This document shows, one piece after another, positions 51,473 to 60,232 of a stretch of 64,000 bases of DNA (its first letter is position 1; the number at the start of each line of letters is the position of its first letter). A model generated the notes under the pieces. That model saw only the letters and a list, made by a program, of their open reading frames with translations, searched no databases and was not told where the DNA came from. The DNA is taken from NCBI GenBank assembly GCA_947493945.1, contig CANLSR010000004.1, positions 202,748-266,747 on the forward strand, given 5' to 3'. The DNA comes from an uncultured bacterium. Lineage in GTDB: Bacteria > Bacteroidota > Rhodothermia > Rhodothermales > Rubricoccaceae. Made by a program: the position numbers and the translations under genes.

Positions 51473-52637
51473 CGACCCGATGGCGCTGGAAGACGCCGTC
51501 ACGCTTCCGACCTACGCCAAGCCGCCCGTCGCGCTCGTGCGCGGCCAAGGCACGCACGTGTGGGACACCGAGGGCCGCGAGTACCTCGACTTCTACGGCG
51601 GCCACTGCGTCGCGCTCTTGGGCCACTGCCCACCGCGCGTCGTCGACGCGATCCGCCAGCAGGCCGGGGAGCTGCTGTTCTACTCCAACGCCGTCTACAG
51701 CCCGGTCCGCGCCCAGGCCGCCGCCGCGCTGGCGGCGCTCGCGCCCGACGGGTTGGGCCGCGTGTTCTGGTGCAACTCCGGGACTGAGGCCAACGAGACG
51801 GCGCTCAAGCTGGCGCGTGCCACGACCGGGCGCCACCGCGTGGTCGCGTTTTCCGGCGGCTTCCACGGGCGGACGCTGGGCAGCCTGGCCGCGACCTGGG
51901 GCGACGGCTACCACGCGCCCTACCGCTCCGCCCTGCCCGAAACAACGTGGGTGCCCTTCGGCTGGGAGGGCGCCGTCGATGGGGCGCTGGCGGGCCACGA
52001 CGTCGCCGCGCTCATCCTGGAGCCGATGCAGTCGATGGCGGGCGTCACCGAGGCACCGGCCCACTTCTACCAGGCCATCCGCGAGATCTGCGACCAAACC
52101 GGCACGGTCCTGATCTTCGACGAGGTCCAGACCGGCGTCGGGCGGACGGGCGCGTTCACCTACGGCGAGCACGTCGGCGTGACGCCGGACCTGGTCACGC
52201 TCGCCAAGAGCCTGGGCGCCGGCGTCCCGGTCGGCGCCGTGCTCGTGTCCGACGCCATCGCCGCGACCGTCCAGCCGGGCGACCAGGGGACGACGTTTGG
52301 CGGCGGAATGCTGGCGATGGCGGCCGTCCGCGCCGCCCTCGGCCAGCTGGTGGACGACGGCCTGATGGCGCGCGCCGTCCAGGTCCACGCCCGGCTGGCG
52401 GACGGCCTGGGCGAGATCTCGGCCGTGGCCGAGGTGCGCGGCCGAGGCTGCCTGATGGGCGTCTCCCTCGACCGGCCGGCCAAGCCCGCCGCCGCCGCGC
52501 TCCGCCAGCGGGGCGTGATCGTGGGGACGGCCGGGCCGCCGGACACGCTCCGCCTGATGCCGCCGCTGACCACGACCGACGCCGAGGTCGACGACTTTCT
52601 CGGCCGGCTGGCGGACGTGCTGGACGAATCCGCTTGA
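51456..52637 (+). CDS. argD: Acetylornithine aminotransferase
   Basis: A 393-residue class-III PLP aminotransferase. YLDFYGGHCVALLGH, NSGTEANETALKLAR, FHGRTLGSL, the cofactor Asp in LIFDEVQTGVGRTG, and the Schiff-base Lys in LAKSLGAGVPVGA. It makes N-acetylornithine from the semialdehyde with glutamate. The start GTG lies in a heptad repeat, and its second and third codons (Pro-Asp) come from the repeat. Spacing to argF' is 42 nt with another hairpin repeat. Confidence 0.94.
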   Translation: MPDYSLDPMALEDAVTLPTYAKPPVALVRGQGTHVWDTEGREYLDFYGGHCVALLGHCPPRVVDAIRQQAGELLFYSNAVYSPVRAQAAAALAALAPDGLGRVFWCNSGTEANETALKLARATTGRHRVVAFSGGFHGRTLGSLAATWGDGYHAPYRSALPETTWVPFGWEGAVDGALAGHDVAALILEPMQSMAGVTEAPAHFYQAIREICDQTGTVLIFDEVQTGVGRTGAFTYGEHVGVTPDLVTLAKSLGAGVPVGAVLVSDAIAATVQPGDQGTTFGGGMLAMAAVRAALGQLVDDGLMARAVQVHARLADGLGEISAVAEVRGRGCLMGVSLDRPAKPAAAALRQRGVIVGTAGPPDTLRLMPPLTTTDAEVDDFLGRLADVLDESA

Positions 52638-52645
52638 CTCTAGGC

Positions 52646-52669
52646 AGGCGCCCCGCGGGCGCCTCTACG
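52646..52669. repeat. TCTCTACG-type hairpin repeat, argD-argF' gap
   Basis: Perfect 8-bp stem AGGCGCCC / GGGCGCCT with a 3-nt loop, running into CTACG, 10 nt before the argF' ATG. Confidence 0.6.
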
Positions 52670-52679
52670 ACTGCTTCCG

Positions 52680-53729
52680 ATGAACCATCTCACCGACTGG
52701 TCCGACCTTCCCAATGCCGTCTGGCGCGCCTGCCTCGACCGCGCGCTGGGGCACCGCCAGCGGCCGGCGTGGACGCGCTCGGCGGCCGGAAAGGCGCTCG
52801 GGCTGGTGTTTTTCAACCCGTCGCTGCGCACGCGGGCGTCGATGGACCTGGCCGCCGCCCACCTCGGCGCCCACCCGGTCACCTTGACGCCCGGCAGCGG
52901 CATGTGGGGCCTGGAAACCCGGGACGGCGTGACGATGGACGGCGCTGCCGCCGAGCACGTAAAGGAGGCGTTCGGCGTGCTGAGCCGCTACGTCGACGCC
53001 CTGGGCGTCCGCACGTTTGCGACGCTGACCGACCACGACGCCGACCACGAGGACCGGGCGTTCCAGGCCGCTGTCGATGCTTCGACGGTGCCCGTCGTCA
53101 ACCTGGAGTCGGCGCGGTGGCACCCGTGCCAGGCGCTGGCGGACGCGGCGGCCGTGACGGAAACGCTCGGCCAGACGCGCGGCCGAAAGCTGGTGCTGCA
53201 CTGGGCGCCGCACCCGAAGCCGCTGCCACGCGCCGTCCCCAACTCGGCGCTGCTGATGGCGGCGCGGCTGGGGATGGAGGTCGTGGTCGCCCGGCCGGAG
53301 GGCTTCGACCTGGACGACGACGTCCTCGACCTGGCCCGCCAGACGGCGGCGCGGACGGGCGGGTCGGTCACGTGCTCGGCCGACCGCGACGCCGCGCTCG
53401 CCGGCGCCCACGTCGTCTACGCCAAGGCCTGGGCCGGCCGCGCGGTCTACGACGCGCCCGCCACCGAGGCCCGCCAGCGGCACGCCCACGCCGACTGGAC
53501 CGTTACCGCCGACACGATGGCCCGCACCGACCGCGCGGCGTTCATGCACTGCCTGCCCGTCCGCCGGGGCGTGGTCGTCGACGGCGAGGTGCTGGACGGG
53601 GACCGCGCGATCCATCTGCTCCAGGCCGAGTACCGGCTCCACGCCCAGAAGGCCGTGTTGGAATGGGTCTGGAGCCTGCTTCCGTCCGACGCTCACGCAG
53701 GCAGCGTCCGCCAGCCGGTGCGGGCATGA
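52680..53729 (+). CDS. argF': N-acetylornithine (or N-succinylornithine) carbamoyltransferase
   Basis: A 349-residue transcarbamylase. The carbamoyl-phosphate motif is FFNPSLRTRAS; MWGLETRDGVTMDG and HPCQALADAAAV follow, and the end motif is MHCLPVRRG. The MWGLE/VTMDG region matches the Bacteroidota/Xanthomonas acyl-ornithine transcarbamylases and not classical ArgF, whose motif is STRTR. The sequence alone does not settle acetyl versus succinyl. Its use means acyl-citrulline is made first and deacylated by ArgE. Stop and argB start overlap (ATGA). Confidence 0.9.
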   Translation: MNHLTDWSDLPNAVWRACLDRALGHRQRPAWTRSAAGKALGLVFFNPSLRTRASMDLAAAHLGAHPVTLTPGSGMWGLETRDGVTMDGAAAEHVKEAFGVLSRYVDALGVRTFATLTDHDADHEDRAFQAAVDASTVPVVNLESARWHPCQALADAAAVTETLGQTRGRKLVLHWAPHPKPLPRAVPNSALLMAARLGMEVVVARPEGFDLDDDVLDLARQTAARTGGSVTCSADRDAALAGAHVVYAKAWAGRAVYDAPATEARQRHAHADWTVTADTMARTDRAAFMHCLPVRRGVVVDGEVLDGDRAIHLLQAEYRLHAQKAVLEWVWSLLPSDAHAGSVRQPVRA

Positions 53730-54493
53730 CGCCGACCGTCATCAAGCTGGGCGGCGCCATCGTGGCCGATGCCGAGGCGATCCGCGCGGTCTGGGGCGGC
53801 GTCGCGCGCCTGCCTGGGGCGGTCGTGGTGCATGGCGGCGGGCCGCAGGCGACGGCCCTCGCGCGGCGCCTGGGGCACGAGCCCCGGATCGTCGCCGGCC
53901 GGCGCGTGACGTCGGACCTCGACCTCGACGTGGCCCTCTACACGCTGCGCGGAAGCCTCAACGTGGGGCTGGTGGCGTCCGCCCGCGCGGCTGGCGTCTA
54001 CGCCGTGGGCGTGAGCGGCGCCGACGGCGGGCTGGTGACGGTCACGCGCCGCCCGCCCGTCGAGGTGGATGGCGAGCCGGTCGACTTTGGGCACGTCGGC
54101 GACGTCGTATCTGTCGACCCCGCGCTGCTGGCGGTGCTGGTGGGCGCGGGCATGGTGCCCGTCGTGGCGCCCGTCTGCGCCGACGCGGCGGGCGCCCTCT
54201 ACAACGTCAACGCCGACACGGTCGCCTTCGAGATCGCGGCGGCGCTGGGCGCCCGGCTGGAGCTGGTGACCGAGGCCGGCGGCGTCCGCCGCGACGCCGA
54301 CGATCCCGACAGCCGCATCCGCCAGCTGGGCGGGGCGGAGGTCGATGCGGGCGTGGCCGAGGGCTGGATCGCGGGCGGTATGCGGCCCAAGCTGGAGGTG
54401 GCACGCGCGGCCCTCGCGCGCGGCGCGCCGTCGGTGCGGATCTGCGGGCCGGGCGACTTGGGCAGCGACGGCGGGACGGCGGTCGTGCCATGA
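53726..54493 (+). CDS. argB: N-acetylglutamate kinase
   Basis: A 255-residue amino-acid kinase. [10 protein letters not shown] at the N-terminus, [41 protein letters not shown] and [14 protein letters not shown]. It phosphorylates N-acetylglutamate (or the succinyl form in relatives). There is no N-terminal helix of the arginine-inhibited hexameric type, so it is probably not feedback-inhibited in that way; that is an inference from length. Start overlaps the argF' stop. Confidence 0.93.
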   Translation: MTPTVIKLGGAIVADAEAIRAVWGGVARLPGAVVVHGGGPQATALARRLGHEPRIVAGRRVTSDLDLDVALYTLRGSLNVGLVASARAAGVYAVGVSGADGGLVTVTRRPPVEVDGEPVDFGHVGDVVSVDPALLAVLVGAGMVPVVAPVCADAAGALYNVNADTVAFEIAAALGARLELVTEAGGVRRDADDPDSRIRQLGGAEVDAGVAEGWIAGGMRPKLEVARAALARGAPSVRICGPGDLGSDGGTAVVP

Positions 54494-54577
54494 CGCCGCC
54501 GACGTTTTCGACCGCGCCGACGCGCTCCGCCAGCGGCGCGGGACATGGGGGCGCTCGGGCGAGATCCTGCCCAGGCG

Positions 54578-54604
54578 GAGACGCCACACCGTGGCGTCTC
54601 TACG
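54578..54604. repeat. TCTCTACG-type hairpin repeat, argB-argE gap
   Basis: Perfect 10-bp stem GAGACGCCAC / GTGGCGTCTC with 3-nt loop, followed by TACG. The best copy of the family; runs straight into a heptad array. Confidence 0.7.
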
Positions 54605-54606
54605 GT

Positions 54607-54676
54607 CCTAATTCCTGATTCCTCTTGTCTGATTCCTGATTCCTCGCGCCTGATCCCTCGTGCCTGATTCCTCCCC
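54607..54676 (+). repeat. Ten-unit CCTGATT heptad array overlapping the argE start
   Basis: Units in exact 7-nt phase: CCTAATT, CCTGATT, CCTCTTG, TCTGATT, CCTGATT, CCTCGCG, CCTGATC, CCTCGTG, CCTGATT, CCTCCCC. The argE GTG is the last three bases of unit 8. It recalls the short heptameric tandem repeats known from cyanobacteria. Confidence 0.75.
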
Positions 54677-55802
54677 CGTCCTCGACCTCCACGCCGACCT
54701 GGTCCGCATCCCGTCGCTGAGCCATCAGGAGGCGGCGGCGGCGGACCACGTCGAGGCGTGGGCGCGTGCCGTGCCCGGCTTGGTCGTCGGGCGGCTAGAC
54801 GACAACGTCTGGGCGAGTCTGGGCGACGGCGACGATCTGCTGCTCCTGGCGTCGCACCTCGACGTGGTGCCGCCCTCCGCCGAGCACCCGTTTCCGCCGT
54901 TCGAGCCGACCGTGCGCGACGGCCGCGTGTACGGGCGCGGCGCCGTCGACGCCAAGGCCAGCGGCGCGGCGATGCTGGCCGCGCTCGCCCGGCTGGCGGC
55001 GTCCGGCTGGCGGCCGCCGCCAGCGGGCCGCGTCGTGGTCGCGCTGACGGCGTGCGAGGAGACCGGCGGCGGCTACAACGGGATGCAGGCGATGCGCGCC
55101 GACGTGTTCGGCCACGCGCTGCCCGAGGTCTCCGCCGCCCTCGTCGGCGAGCCGACCGAGCTCCGGCCGTGCTTGGCTCAAAAGGGCCTGCTCATCCTGA
55201 CGGCCACCGCCCGCGGCCGGACGGCCCACGCCGCCCGCGCCCACCTGGGCGACAACGCCATCACGCGCGCCGCCCGCGACCTGGTGCGCCTGGACGCGCT
55301 GACCTTCGACCGCGCCGACCCGCTCCTGGGCCTGCCCACCGCCACGGCCACACTCGTGGAGGGCGGGACGGCCAAGAACGTGGTGCCCGACCGCTGTGGC
55401 TTCACGCTCGACGTCCGCTCGACGCCGGCCTACACTCACGCCGAGCTGGCGGAGCTCGTGGCCGAGCACCTGGAGAGCAGGGTCGAGGTCTACTCCGACC
55501 GGCTCGTGCCGTGCGCCACGCCCGCCAGCGCCGCGGTGGCCGCGTCCGCGACCGACGCGCTGGTCGGCCTCGGGATGGACGCCGCGCCGTTCGGCAGCCC
55601 CACCGCGAGCGACTGGATCTTCCTCGCCGACGTGCCCGCGGTCAAGATCGGCCCCGGCCGCAGCGAGCTTTCCCACACCGCCGACGAGCACGTCGAGATT
55701 GACCAGCTGGTGCGCGCCGTCGACGTGTACGAAGCCATCGCGAGGCGTTACTTCGGCGGTCCAAGGGTCACGCTCCAGGGCTCGACAGTCGTGGCGTCGT
55801 AA
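54660..55802 (+). CDS. argE: N-acetylornithine/N-acetylcitrulline deacetylase (M20)
   Basis: A 380-residue M20 deacylase. Metal ligands in [31 protein letters not shown] and, near the end, [12 protein letters not shown]. With the acyl-ornithine transcarbamylase upstream, its substrate in this pathway is most likely acetyl- (or succinyl-) citrulline. The GTG start lies within a heptad repeat array; residues 2-4 (Pro-Asp-Ser) are repeat-encoded. argH follows after 80 nt. Confidence 0.88.
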   Translation: MPDSSPVLDLHADLVRIPSLSHQEAAAADHVEAWARAVPGLVVGRLDDNVWASLGDGDDLLLLASHLDVVPPSAEHPFPPFEPTVRDGRVYGRGAVDAKASGAAMLAALARLAASGWRPPPAGRVVVALTACEETGGGYNGMQAMRADVFGHALPEVSAALVGEPTELRPCLAQKGLLILTATARGRTAHAARAHLGDNAITRAARDLVRLDALTFDRADPLLGLPTATATLVEGGTAKNVVPDRCGFTLDVRSTPAYTHAELAELVAEHLESRVEVYSDRLVPCATPASAAVAASATDALVGLGMDAAPFGSPTASDWIFLADVPAVKIGPGRSELSHTADEHVEIDQLVRAVDVYEAIARRYFGGPRVTLQGSTVVAS

Positions 55803-55882
55803 GCCTCTTTATCCACCGAGCGAGAGGCGGAGATTCAGACCTCTGTTCTCTCATGATATTGCATCCGACGAACCCTGAACCC

Positions 55883-57178
55883 ATGAGTCCTGAACCTCGA
55901 CCCATCTGGCACAAAGGCACCGTAGCCGCCGACTGGGTGACGCGGTTTACCGTCGGCGAGGACGGGCGGTGGGACACGATCCTGCTGCCCTACGACCTGG
56001 AGGGGACGCGCGCTCATGCCTGGGCGCTGGGCCAGGCCGGCGTGCTGACCGGCGCCGAGGTGGACGAGGTGGGCGCAGCACTCGACCAGATCCGCCAGGC
56101 GTGGGAGCGGGGAGAGGTGGCGGTCCGCGTCGAGGACGAGGACATGCACACCGTCATCGAGCGCGAGCTGACGGCGCGCCTGGGCCAGGCCGGCAAAAAG
56201 ATCCACGCCGGCCGGAGCCGCAACGACCAGGTGCTGACCGCGCTCCGCCTGTGGCTGCGCGACGCGCTGGCGGACGTCGCGGACGGGACGAGGGCCGTCG
56301 GCGGCGCCCTCTTGGACCACGCCGGCGCCGGCCAGTCGCTCCTGATGCCCGGCTACACGCACGGCCAGCGCGCCATGCCGACGACCGTCGCCGTCTGGGC
56401 CGCCGGCTTCGCCGACCTCTTGGCCGACGATCTCGCGGGGCTCGGCGCCGCCCGCCAGCGGGTCGCGGCGTCGCCGTGGGGGAGTGCGGCCGGCTACGGC
56501 GTGCCGGTGCTGGACCTCGACCGCGCCGGCGTGGCGCACCGGCTGGGGTTCGAGCGCGTCCAGGAGGTCGCGGCCGTCCAGCTGTCGCGCGGCAAGGCCG
56601 AGGCGGCCGTGGTCCACGCGCTCGTCCAGATCGGGCTGACCGTCAACCGGCTGGCGAGCGACCTGGCGCTGTTCGCGACGGCCGAGTTCGGGTTCGTGGC
56701 GCTGCCGCACGAGCACACGACGGGCTCGTCGATCATGCCCCAAAAGCGCAACCCCGACGTGCTGGAACTCGCGCGCGCCACCGTCCACCGCCTGACGGCC
56801 GAGCTGACGCTGCTGCTCACGCTGCCGGCGAACCTGCCCAGCGGCTACCACCGCGACCTCCAGCTGACCAAGGAGGCGACGATGCGCGCCGTGCTCGCCA
56901 GCCGAGACCTGCTCTCCGCCACGGCCGCCGTCTTGCCAGGCATCGAGTGGAAGCCCGAGCGGATGCGCGCCGCGCTGTCCCCGGACCTGTTCGCGACCGC
57001 CGCCGCCCTCCGCGAGGTCAGAGACGGCGTCCCGTTCCGCGACGCCTACCGCGACATCGGCGCCCACCTCGACCGGCTGGCGGTGCCGACCGACAGGGCC
57101 GCGCTGGCCGACTACGTCTCGCCCGGGACGCCGGGCCACGTCGACGTCGGCGAGCTCCGCCAGCGGCTGGCGGGCTAG
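55883..57178 (+). CDS. argH: Argininosuccinate lyase
   Basis: A 431-residue fumarase/aspartase-superfamily lyase splitting argininosuccinate to arginine and fumarate. Seen: [47 protein letters not shown] (signature). The ATG at 55883 is preferred; another at 55853 adds ten residues. CCTGAAC repeats flank the start (55874 and 55889). Last arg gene: its TAG shares the palindrome CTAG (57175-57178) with the stop of the convergent rlpA gene, leaving no gap for a terminator. Confidence 0.94.
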   Translation: MSPEPRPIWHKGTVAADWVTRFTVGEDGRWDTILLPYDLEGTRAHAWALGQAGVLTGAEVDEVGAALDQIRQAWERGEVAVRVEDEDMHTVIERELTARLGQAGKKIHAGRSRNDQVLTALRLWLRDALADVADGTRAVGGALLDHAGAGQSLLMPGYTHGQRAMPTTVAVWAAGFADLLADDLAGLGAARQRVAASPWGSAAGYGVPVLDLDRAGVAHRLGFERVQEVAAVQLSRGKAEAAVVHALVQIGLTVNRLASDLALFATAEFGFVALPHEHTTGSSIMPQKRNPDVLELARATVHRLTAELTLLLTLPANLPSGYHRDLQLTKEATMRAVLASRDLLSATAAVLPGIEWKPERMRAALSPDLFATAAALREVRDGVPFRDAYRDIGAHLDRLAVPTDRAALADYVSPGTPGHVDVGELRQRLAG

Positions 57179-57783
57179 CCACGCGCTGAGCGCTTGGGAA
57201 GCCGCTCCAGCGACACGCGCGCCGTCCCGGCCCGCTTGAGGCCGATCTCCTTGGCGGCGGCCGTCGACACGTCGATCACGCGGTTGCCGTGGAACGGGCC
57301 GCGGTCGTTGATGCGCACGACCACGCTGGCGCCGGTCCGTTCGTTGGTCACACGCAGGCGCGTGCCGAACGGCAGCGTCCGGTGGGCGGCCGTCATCTCG
57401 GTCGGGTCGAACGTCTCGCCGTTGGCGGTCGGGTTGCCCGCCAACTCGGCGCCGTAGTAGCTCGCCTTCCCGCTCCCGATGGCCTGGCCCTGGGCCTCCT
57501 CAGCGGGAGCCTCCGGAGCAGACGCCGGGATGTCGACGTCGCTGACCAACGCCACCGGAGGAACCATCGTCGCCACAGGCGGCGGGGGCTCGGCGGGCCG
57601 ATCGACCGTCGCCGAGACGGCGGGGGCGTCCGAGACGGACGGGGCCGAGGACGACGCCACGCCGGCGCCAGCCGCCAGCAGCGCGGCGCTGGTCACCACG
57701 GAGGCGCGACGCCGAGCCTTCGACAAACGGGACCAGAGGCCGGCGCGGGGTCGGGAAACAGACGGGTCAGAAAACGAAGCCAT
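57175..57783 (-). CDS. rlpA: RlpA-like septal ring lytic transglycosylase
   Basis: 202 residues: a hydrophobic segment (about 28-45), a Pro/Val/Ser-rich linker, and a double-psi barrel domain (about 105-195) with [39 protein letters not shown] and [12 protein letters not shown]. RlpA cleaves naked glycan strands at the septum in some bacteria. There is no SPOR domain here, so septal targeting is uncertain. The Asp and His of the active site (INDRGPF, TAAHR) are present. Convergent with argH, stops overlapping. Confidence 0.9.
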   Translation of the reverse strand: MASFSDPSVSRPRAGLWSRLSKARRRASVVTSAALLAAGAGVASSSAPSVSDAPAVSATVDRPAEPPPPVATMVPPVALVSDVDIPASAPEAPAEEAQGQAIGSGKASYYGAELAGNPTANGETFDPTEMTAAHRTLPFGTRLRVTNERTGASVVVRINDRGPFHGNRVIDVSTAAAKEIGLKRAGTARVSLERLPKRSARG

Positions 57784-58009
57784 ACGGTCGAGCGCGATTC
57801 GGCCTCGTGCAAGCCAGAACCGTTCCGGTGAGGCAGAAGGATACGTATGTCCGCCTGGTTCGCGCCTTCAATGAGACGGTTTGTCACCCGTCGCGCCAGG
57901 CTGGCGCCGCCGTTCGGCGTCGGCGGCCGTCTTCTTGACCCAGCCTCCACAGTGCCAGGTCTCTGCCGGTCGATCGTCTGAGGACGGGGCCGATGTCTTG
58001 TCGGGCGTG

Positions 58010-58027
58010 TGACATTCGGGTGGCACC
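58010..58027 (+). promoter_or_regulatory. Candidate operator upstream of the Rad52-like gene
   Basis: TGACA-N6-TGGCACC, 58 nt before the ATG; matches 13 of 18 positions of the element before the ATPase gene (46452). An extra TGTC half-site lies at 57999-58002. The 284-nt gap between rlpA and this gene holds no other visible feature. Confidence 0.5.
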
Positions 58028-58067
58028 GCCCGTCACCATCTTGTCCGCCACGACCTCCGACACCCCC

Positions 58068-58742
58068 ATGAACGCCTCCGACCTCCCCCGCCTCGCCGAT
58101 CCGTTCCCGCCCGACGACGTCGAGTGGAAGCCTGGCGCGACCACGCGCGACAAGACCAAGGGCCTGGCGATGGCCTACCTCACCAGCCGGGCGGTCCAGC
58201 AGCGATTCGACGACGTCTGCGGCCCGGCCGACTGGCGGAACGAGTTCGCCGAGGGGCCCGGCGGCGGCGTCCTGTGCGGCATCTCGGTCCGCGTCGACCG
58301 CCCCGACGGCCCCCCGGAGTGGGTGACCAAGTGGGACGGCGCCGACAACTCCCAGGTGGAAGCGGTCAAGGGCGGGCTCTCGGGGGCCACCAAGCGCGCC
58401 GCCGTGCAGTGGGGCGTGGGCCGTTACCTCTACGACTTGCCCGCGACCTGGGTGCGCCTGGACGACCGCGGCCGGTTTGCCGAGACGCCCCGGATCCCGC
58501 CGGCCTACCTCCCGCGCGCGCCGCGCGCCGAGCCCGCCCGCTCGGCGCCGTCGAGCCCGCCGCCAGCCGGCGGCGGGCAACGCTCGCGTCCGGCGCCCTC
58601 GGCCGGCGGTCGCCCCGAGACGCCGCAGCAGGAGCCGGCTCCGCGCCAAAGCCCGCGTCAGACGCCGCGGAGCGGCCAGCGTCGGATCGTGCGGCCCGCC
58701 GGGGGCGACGGCTCCGAGCGCCGCGCGGAGCCCGGCTTCTAG
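58068..58742 (+). CDS. Rad52/DdrA-like single-strand annealing protein
   Basis: 224 residues. The N-terminal about 140 residues match the Rad52/22-DdrA annealing fold (FPPDDVEWKPGA, AMAYLTSRAVQQRFDDVCG, ADNSQVEAVKGGLSGATKRAAVQWGVG spans, RYLYDLPATWV). The remainder is a Pro/Arg/Ser-rich disordered tail ending in a basic segment, as in DdrA relatives that bind DNA ends. It should anneal or protect single-stranded DNA in the cytoplasm. It shares an upstream palindrome and spacing with the RecA-fold ATPase gene at 46509; in phages such pairs often act together. Confidence 0.8.
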   Translation: MNASDLPRLADPFPPDDVEWKPGATTRDKTKGLAMAYLTSRAVQQRFDDVCGPADWRNEFAEGPGGGVLCGISVRVDRPDGPPEWVTKWDGADNSQVEAVKGGLSGATKRAAVQWGVGRYLYDLPATWVRLDDRGRFAETPRIPPAYLPRAPRAEPARSAPSSPPPAGGGQRSRPAPSAGGRPETPQQEPAPRQSPRQTPRSGQRRIVRPAGGDGSERRAEPGF

Positions 58743-58753
58743 CGCGAGGGGGA

Positions 58754-58806
58754 CGGCCTCCGCCCGAGGCCGCCGTTCTCGTGAGGGCCCTGCGTGAGGG
58801 CCCTGC
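58754..58806 (+). terminator. Weak hairpin plus exact 13-nt tandem repeat
   Basis: CGGCCTC / GAGGCCG stem (58754-58772) followed by TTCTCG, then two abutting copies of GTGAGGGCCCTGC (58781-58793 and 58794-58806). The stem may end the Rad52-like transcript. The repeat's role is unknown. Confidence 0.35.
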
Positions 58807-58933
58807 GCCCGGGCCGCCGCCAGCACGGCAGGCCGGGCGCGGCCCCGATCCAGACGCGCCGGAATCTTTGCCCATCTCTTGCGCACGCGGAGGTTGTCCC
58901 CTTACTTGTCGGTTGACCCGCCCCCTCCCGACC

Positions 58934-59905
58934 ATGACCCGACCAGCGATCCGCGGCCTGCTGGCGGCCCTCGTGCTGAGCGTGGTCCCGGCGGGCGTGG
59001 TCCAGGCACAGGGCACCTTCCAGATGCTCGACCCGTCGTACGGCGGCGAGACGGCGCGTCGCGGGTTCTACGGCGGGTTCGCGGTCTCGGGAGAGGCCGC
59101 CTACCGCGACGCCGACCTGATCGGGTTCGCCGGCACCGGCGCCCTCGCCGACCTGTCGCTGTCGGCTCGGCTGGACTACGCGCTGCTTCCCCAGGTGGAC
59201 CTGGCGCTCGTGGCCGACCTCTCGGGCGCGGCCCAGAACGGCCGGATGGGCATCAGCTGGGTCGTCGTCAAGCCGTACTGGCACAACGAGGGCACCGACT
59301 ACGCCGTCCGGCTCGCGGTGGACCCGGTCAGCGAGGGCGGCCTCGGCTTCCGCCAGACCGACATCGCGTTCCTGTCCACGACCATGTTCTCGCCCAGCGT
59401 CACCACCGACCTGTCGCTGGGCATCCGCCGCCTGCGGACGGGCTACACCCAGGTCTCCGGCGACGCCATCGTGGAGCCGACGTTGGAGGACCCCCTAGTG
59501 GCCTCCCAGGTCGTGCTCGGCGAGGGCGACCTCGTGCAGTCGCAGTTGGTCGGGCAGTCGGTCCGCGGCTCGTGGGGCTACAACGTCCTGTTCGACCCCG
59601 CCGGAAGCCGCCTGACGTTCGGCGTGCTGGCCGAGGCGGGGAGCTACACGGTCATCGAGACGCGGGAGCCAACCGTGGCCGGCGGTGGGACCGAGGAGCA
59701 GAGGGCGACCGAGGAGTCGTCGGACCGAGTGCGGAGCGGCGTCGGCTGGCTCCGGGCCGGCCTGGAGTTTAGCCGCCCGGTCTACCAGCTGGCGCCGTTC
59801 GTGAGCGTGCCGGTCGTGACGTGGGCGGACGTCCAGGGGGAGTCGGTCCGGCATGGGCCGCGTCTGGAGAAGTTCCGCCTGGGCCTCCGCGTCACGCTGC
59901 GCTAG
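58934..59905 (+). CDS. Outer-membrane beta-barrel protein, function unknown
   Basis: 323 residues with a signal peptide ending VVQAQG. The mature part alternates amphipathic strands and turns (ADLSLSARLDYALLP, DLALVADLSGAAQ) and ends with the barrel-terminal strand FRLGLRVTLR. Predicted outer-membrane protein; no enzymatic motif. It has its own context: hairpin upstream, 327-nt gap downstream. Substrate unknown. Confidence 0.7.
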   Translation: MTRPAIRGLLAALVLSVVPAGVVQAQGTFQMLDPSYGGETARRGFYGGFAVSGEAAYRDADLIGFAGTGALADLSLSARLDYALLPQVDLALVADLSGAAQNGRMGISWVVVKPYWHNEGTDYAVRLAVDPVSEGGLGFRQTDIAFLSTTMFSPSVTTDLSLGIRRLRTGYTQVSGDAIVEPTLEDPLVASQVVLGEGDLVQSQLVGQSVRGSWGYNVLFDPAGSRLTFGVLAEAGSYTVIETREPTVAGGGTEEQRATEESSDRVRSGVGWLRAGLEFSRPVYQLAPFVSVPVVTWADVQGESVRHGPRLEKFRLGLRVTLR

Positions 59906-60124
59906 GGGCGAGGCCGGCCAGGCGGGCCGCGCTTTCTCCCGCCTCCCCGCCCGCCGATAGAGCAGAGCGTGCTGGGCCCGTCGGGAAACTGCACGCCGCC
60001 GCCCCCCGCCAGCGACCCGGGGGGGTGGCAGAGCCGGGGGGCTCAGCGTCGAGGCACCGGGCCCTCGCTGGCGCAGCGGTGGGGCGGGGGAGATCGCTTC
60101 CAGGGCGGGAGCGGAGACGCCAGA

Positions 60125-60158
60125 TTGTTTAGGTCATGTGCGCAAAAAGTCGCGTTTG
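60125..60158 (+). promoter_or_regulatory. Possible promoter in the 327-nt gap before the S8/S53-like protease gene
   Basis: The gap 59906-60232 has no supported gene. An AT-richer stretch holds TTGTTT at 60125-60130 and CGCGTTTG at 60151-60158, spaced about 20-23 nt, like the -33 TTTG / -7 TAnnTTTG promoters of Bacteroidota. It lies 75 nt before the protease ATG. Confidence 0.3.
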
Positions 60159-60232
60159 TGTGACGGTGAGTCTCTAAGTTGGCGGCTGCGGTTTTCTACT
60201 CGCCCTGCACTTGCGCCCCTAACCCCTCTTTG

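Noticed and set aside
54607-54676. CRISPR-like array at the argE start
   Set aside because: Seven-base units without spacers and no cas genes; this is a short tandem repeat.
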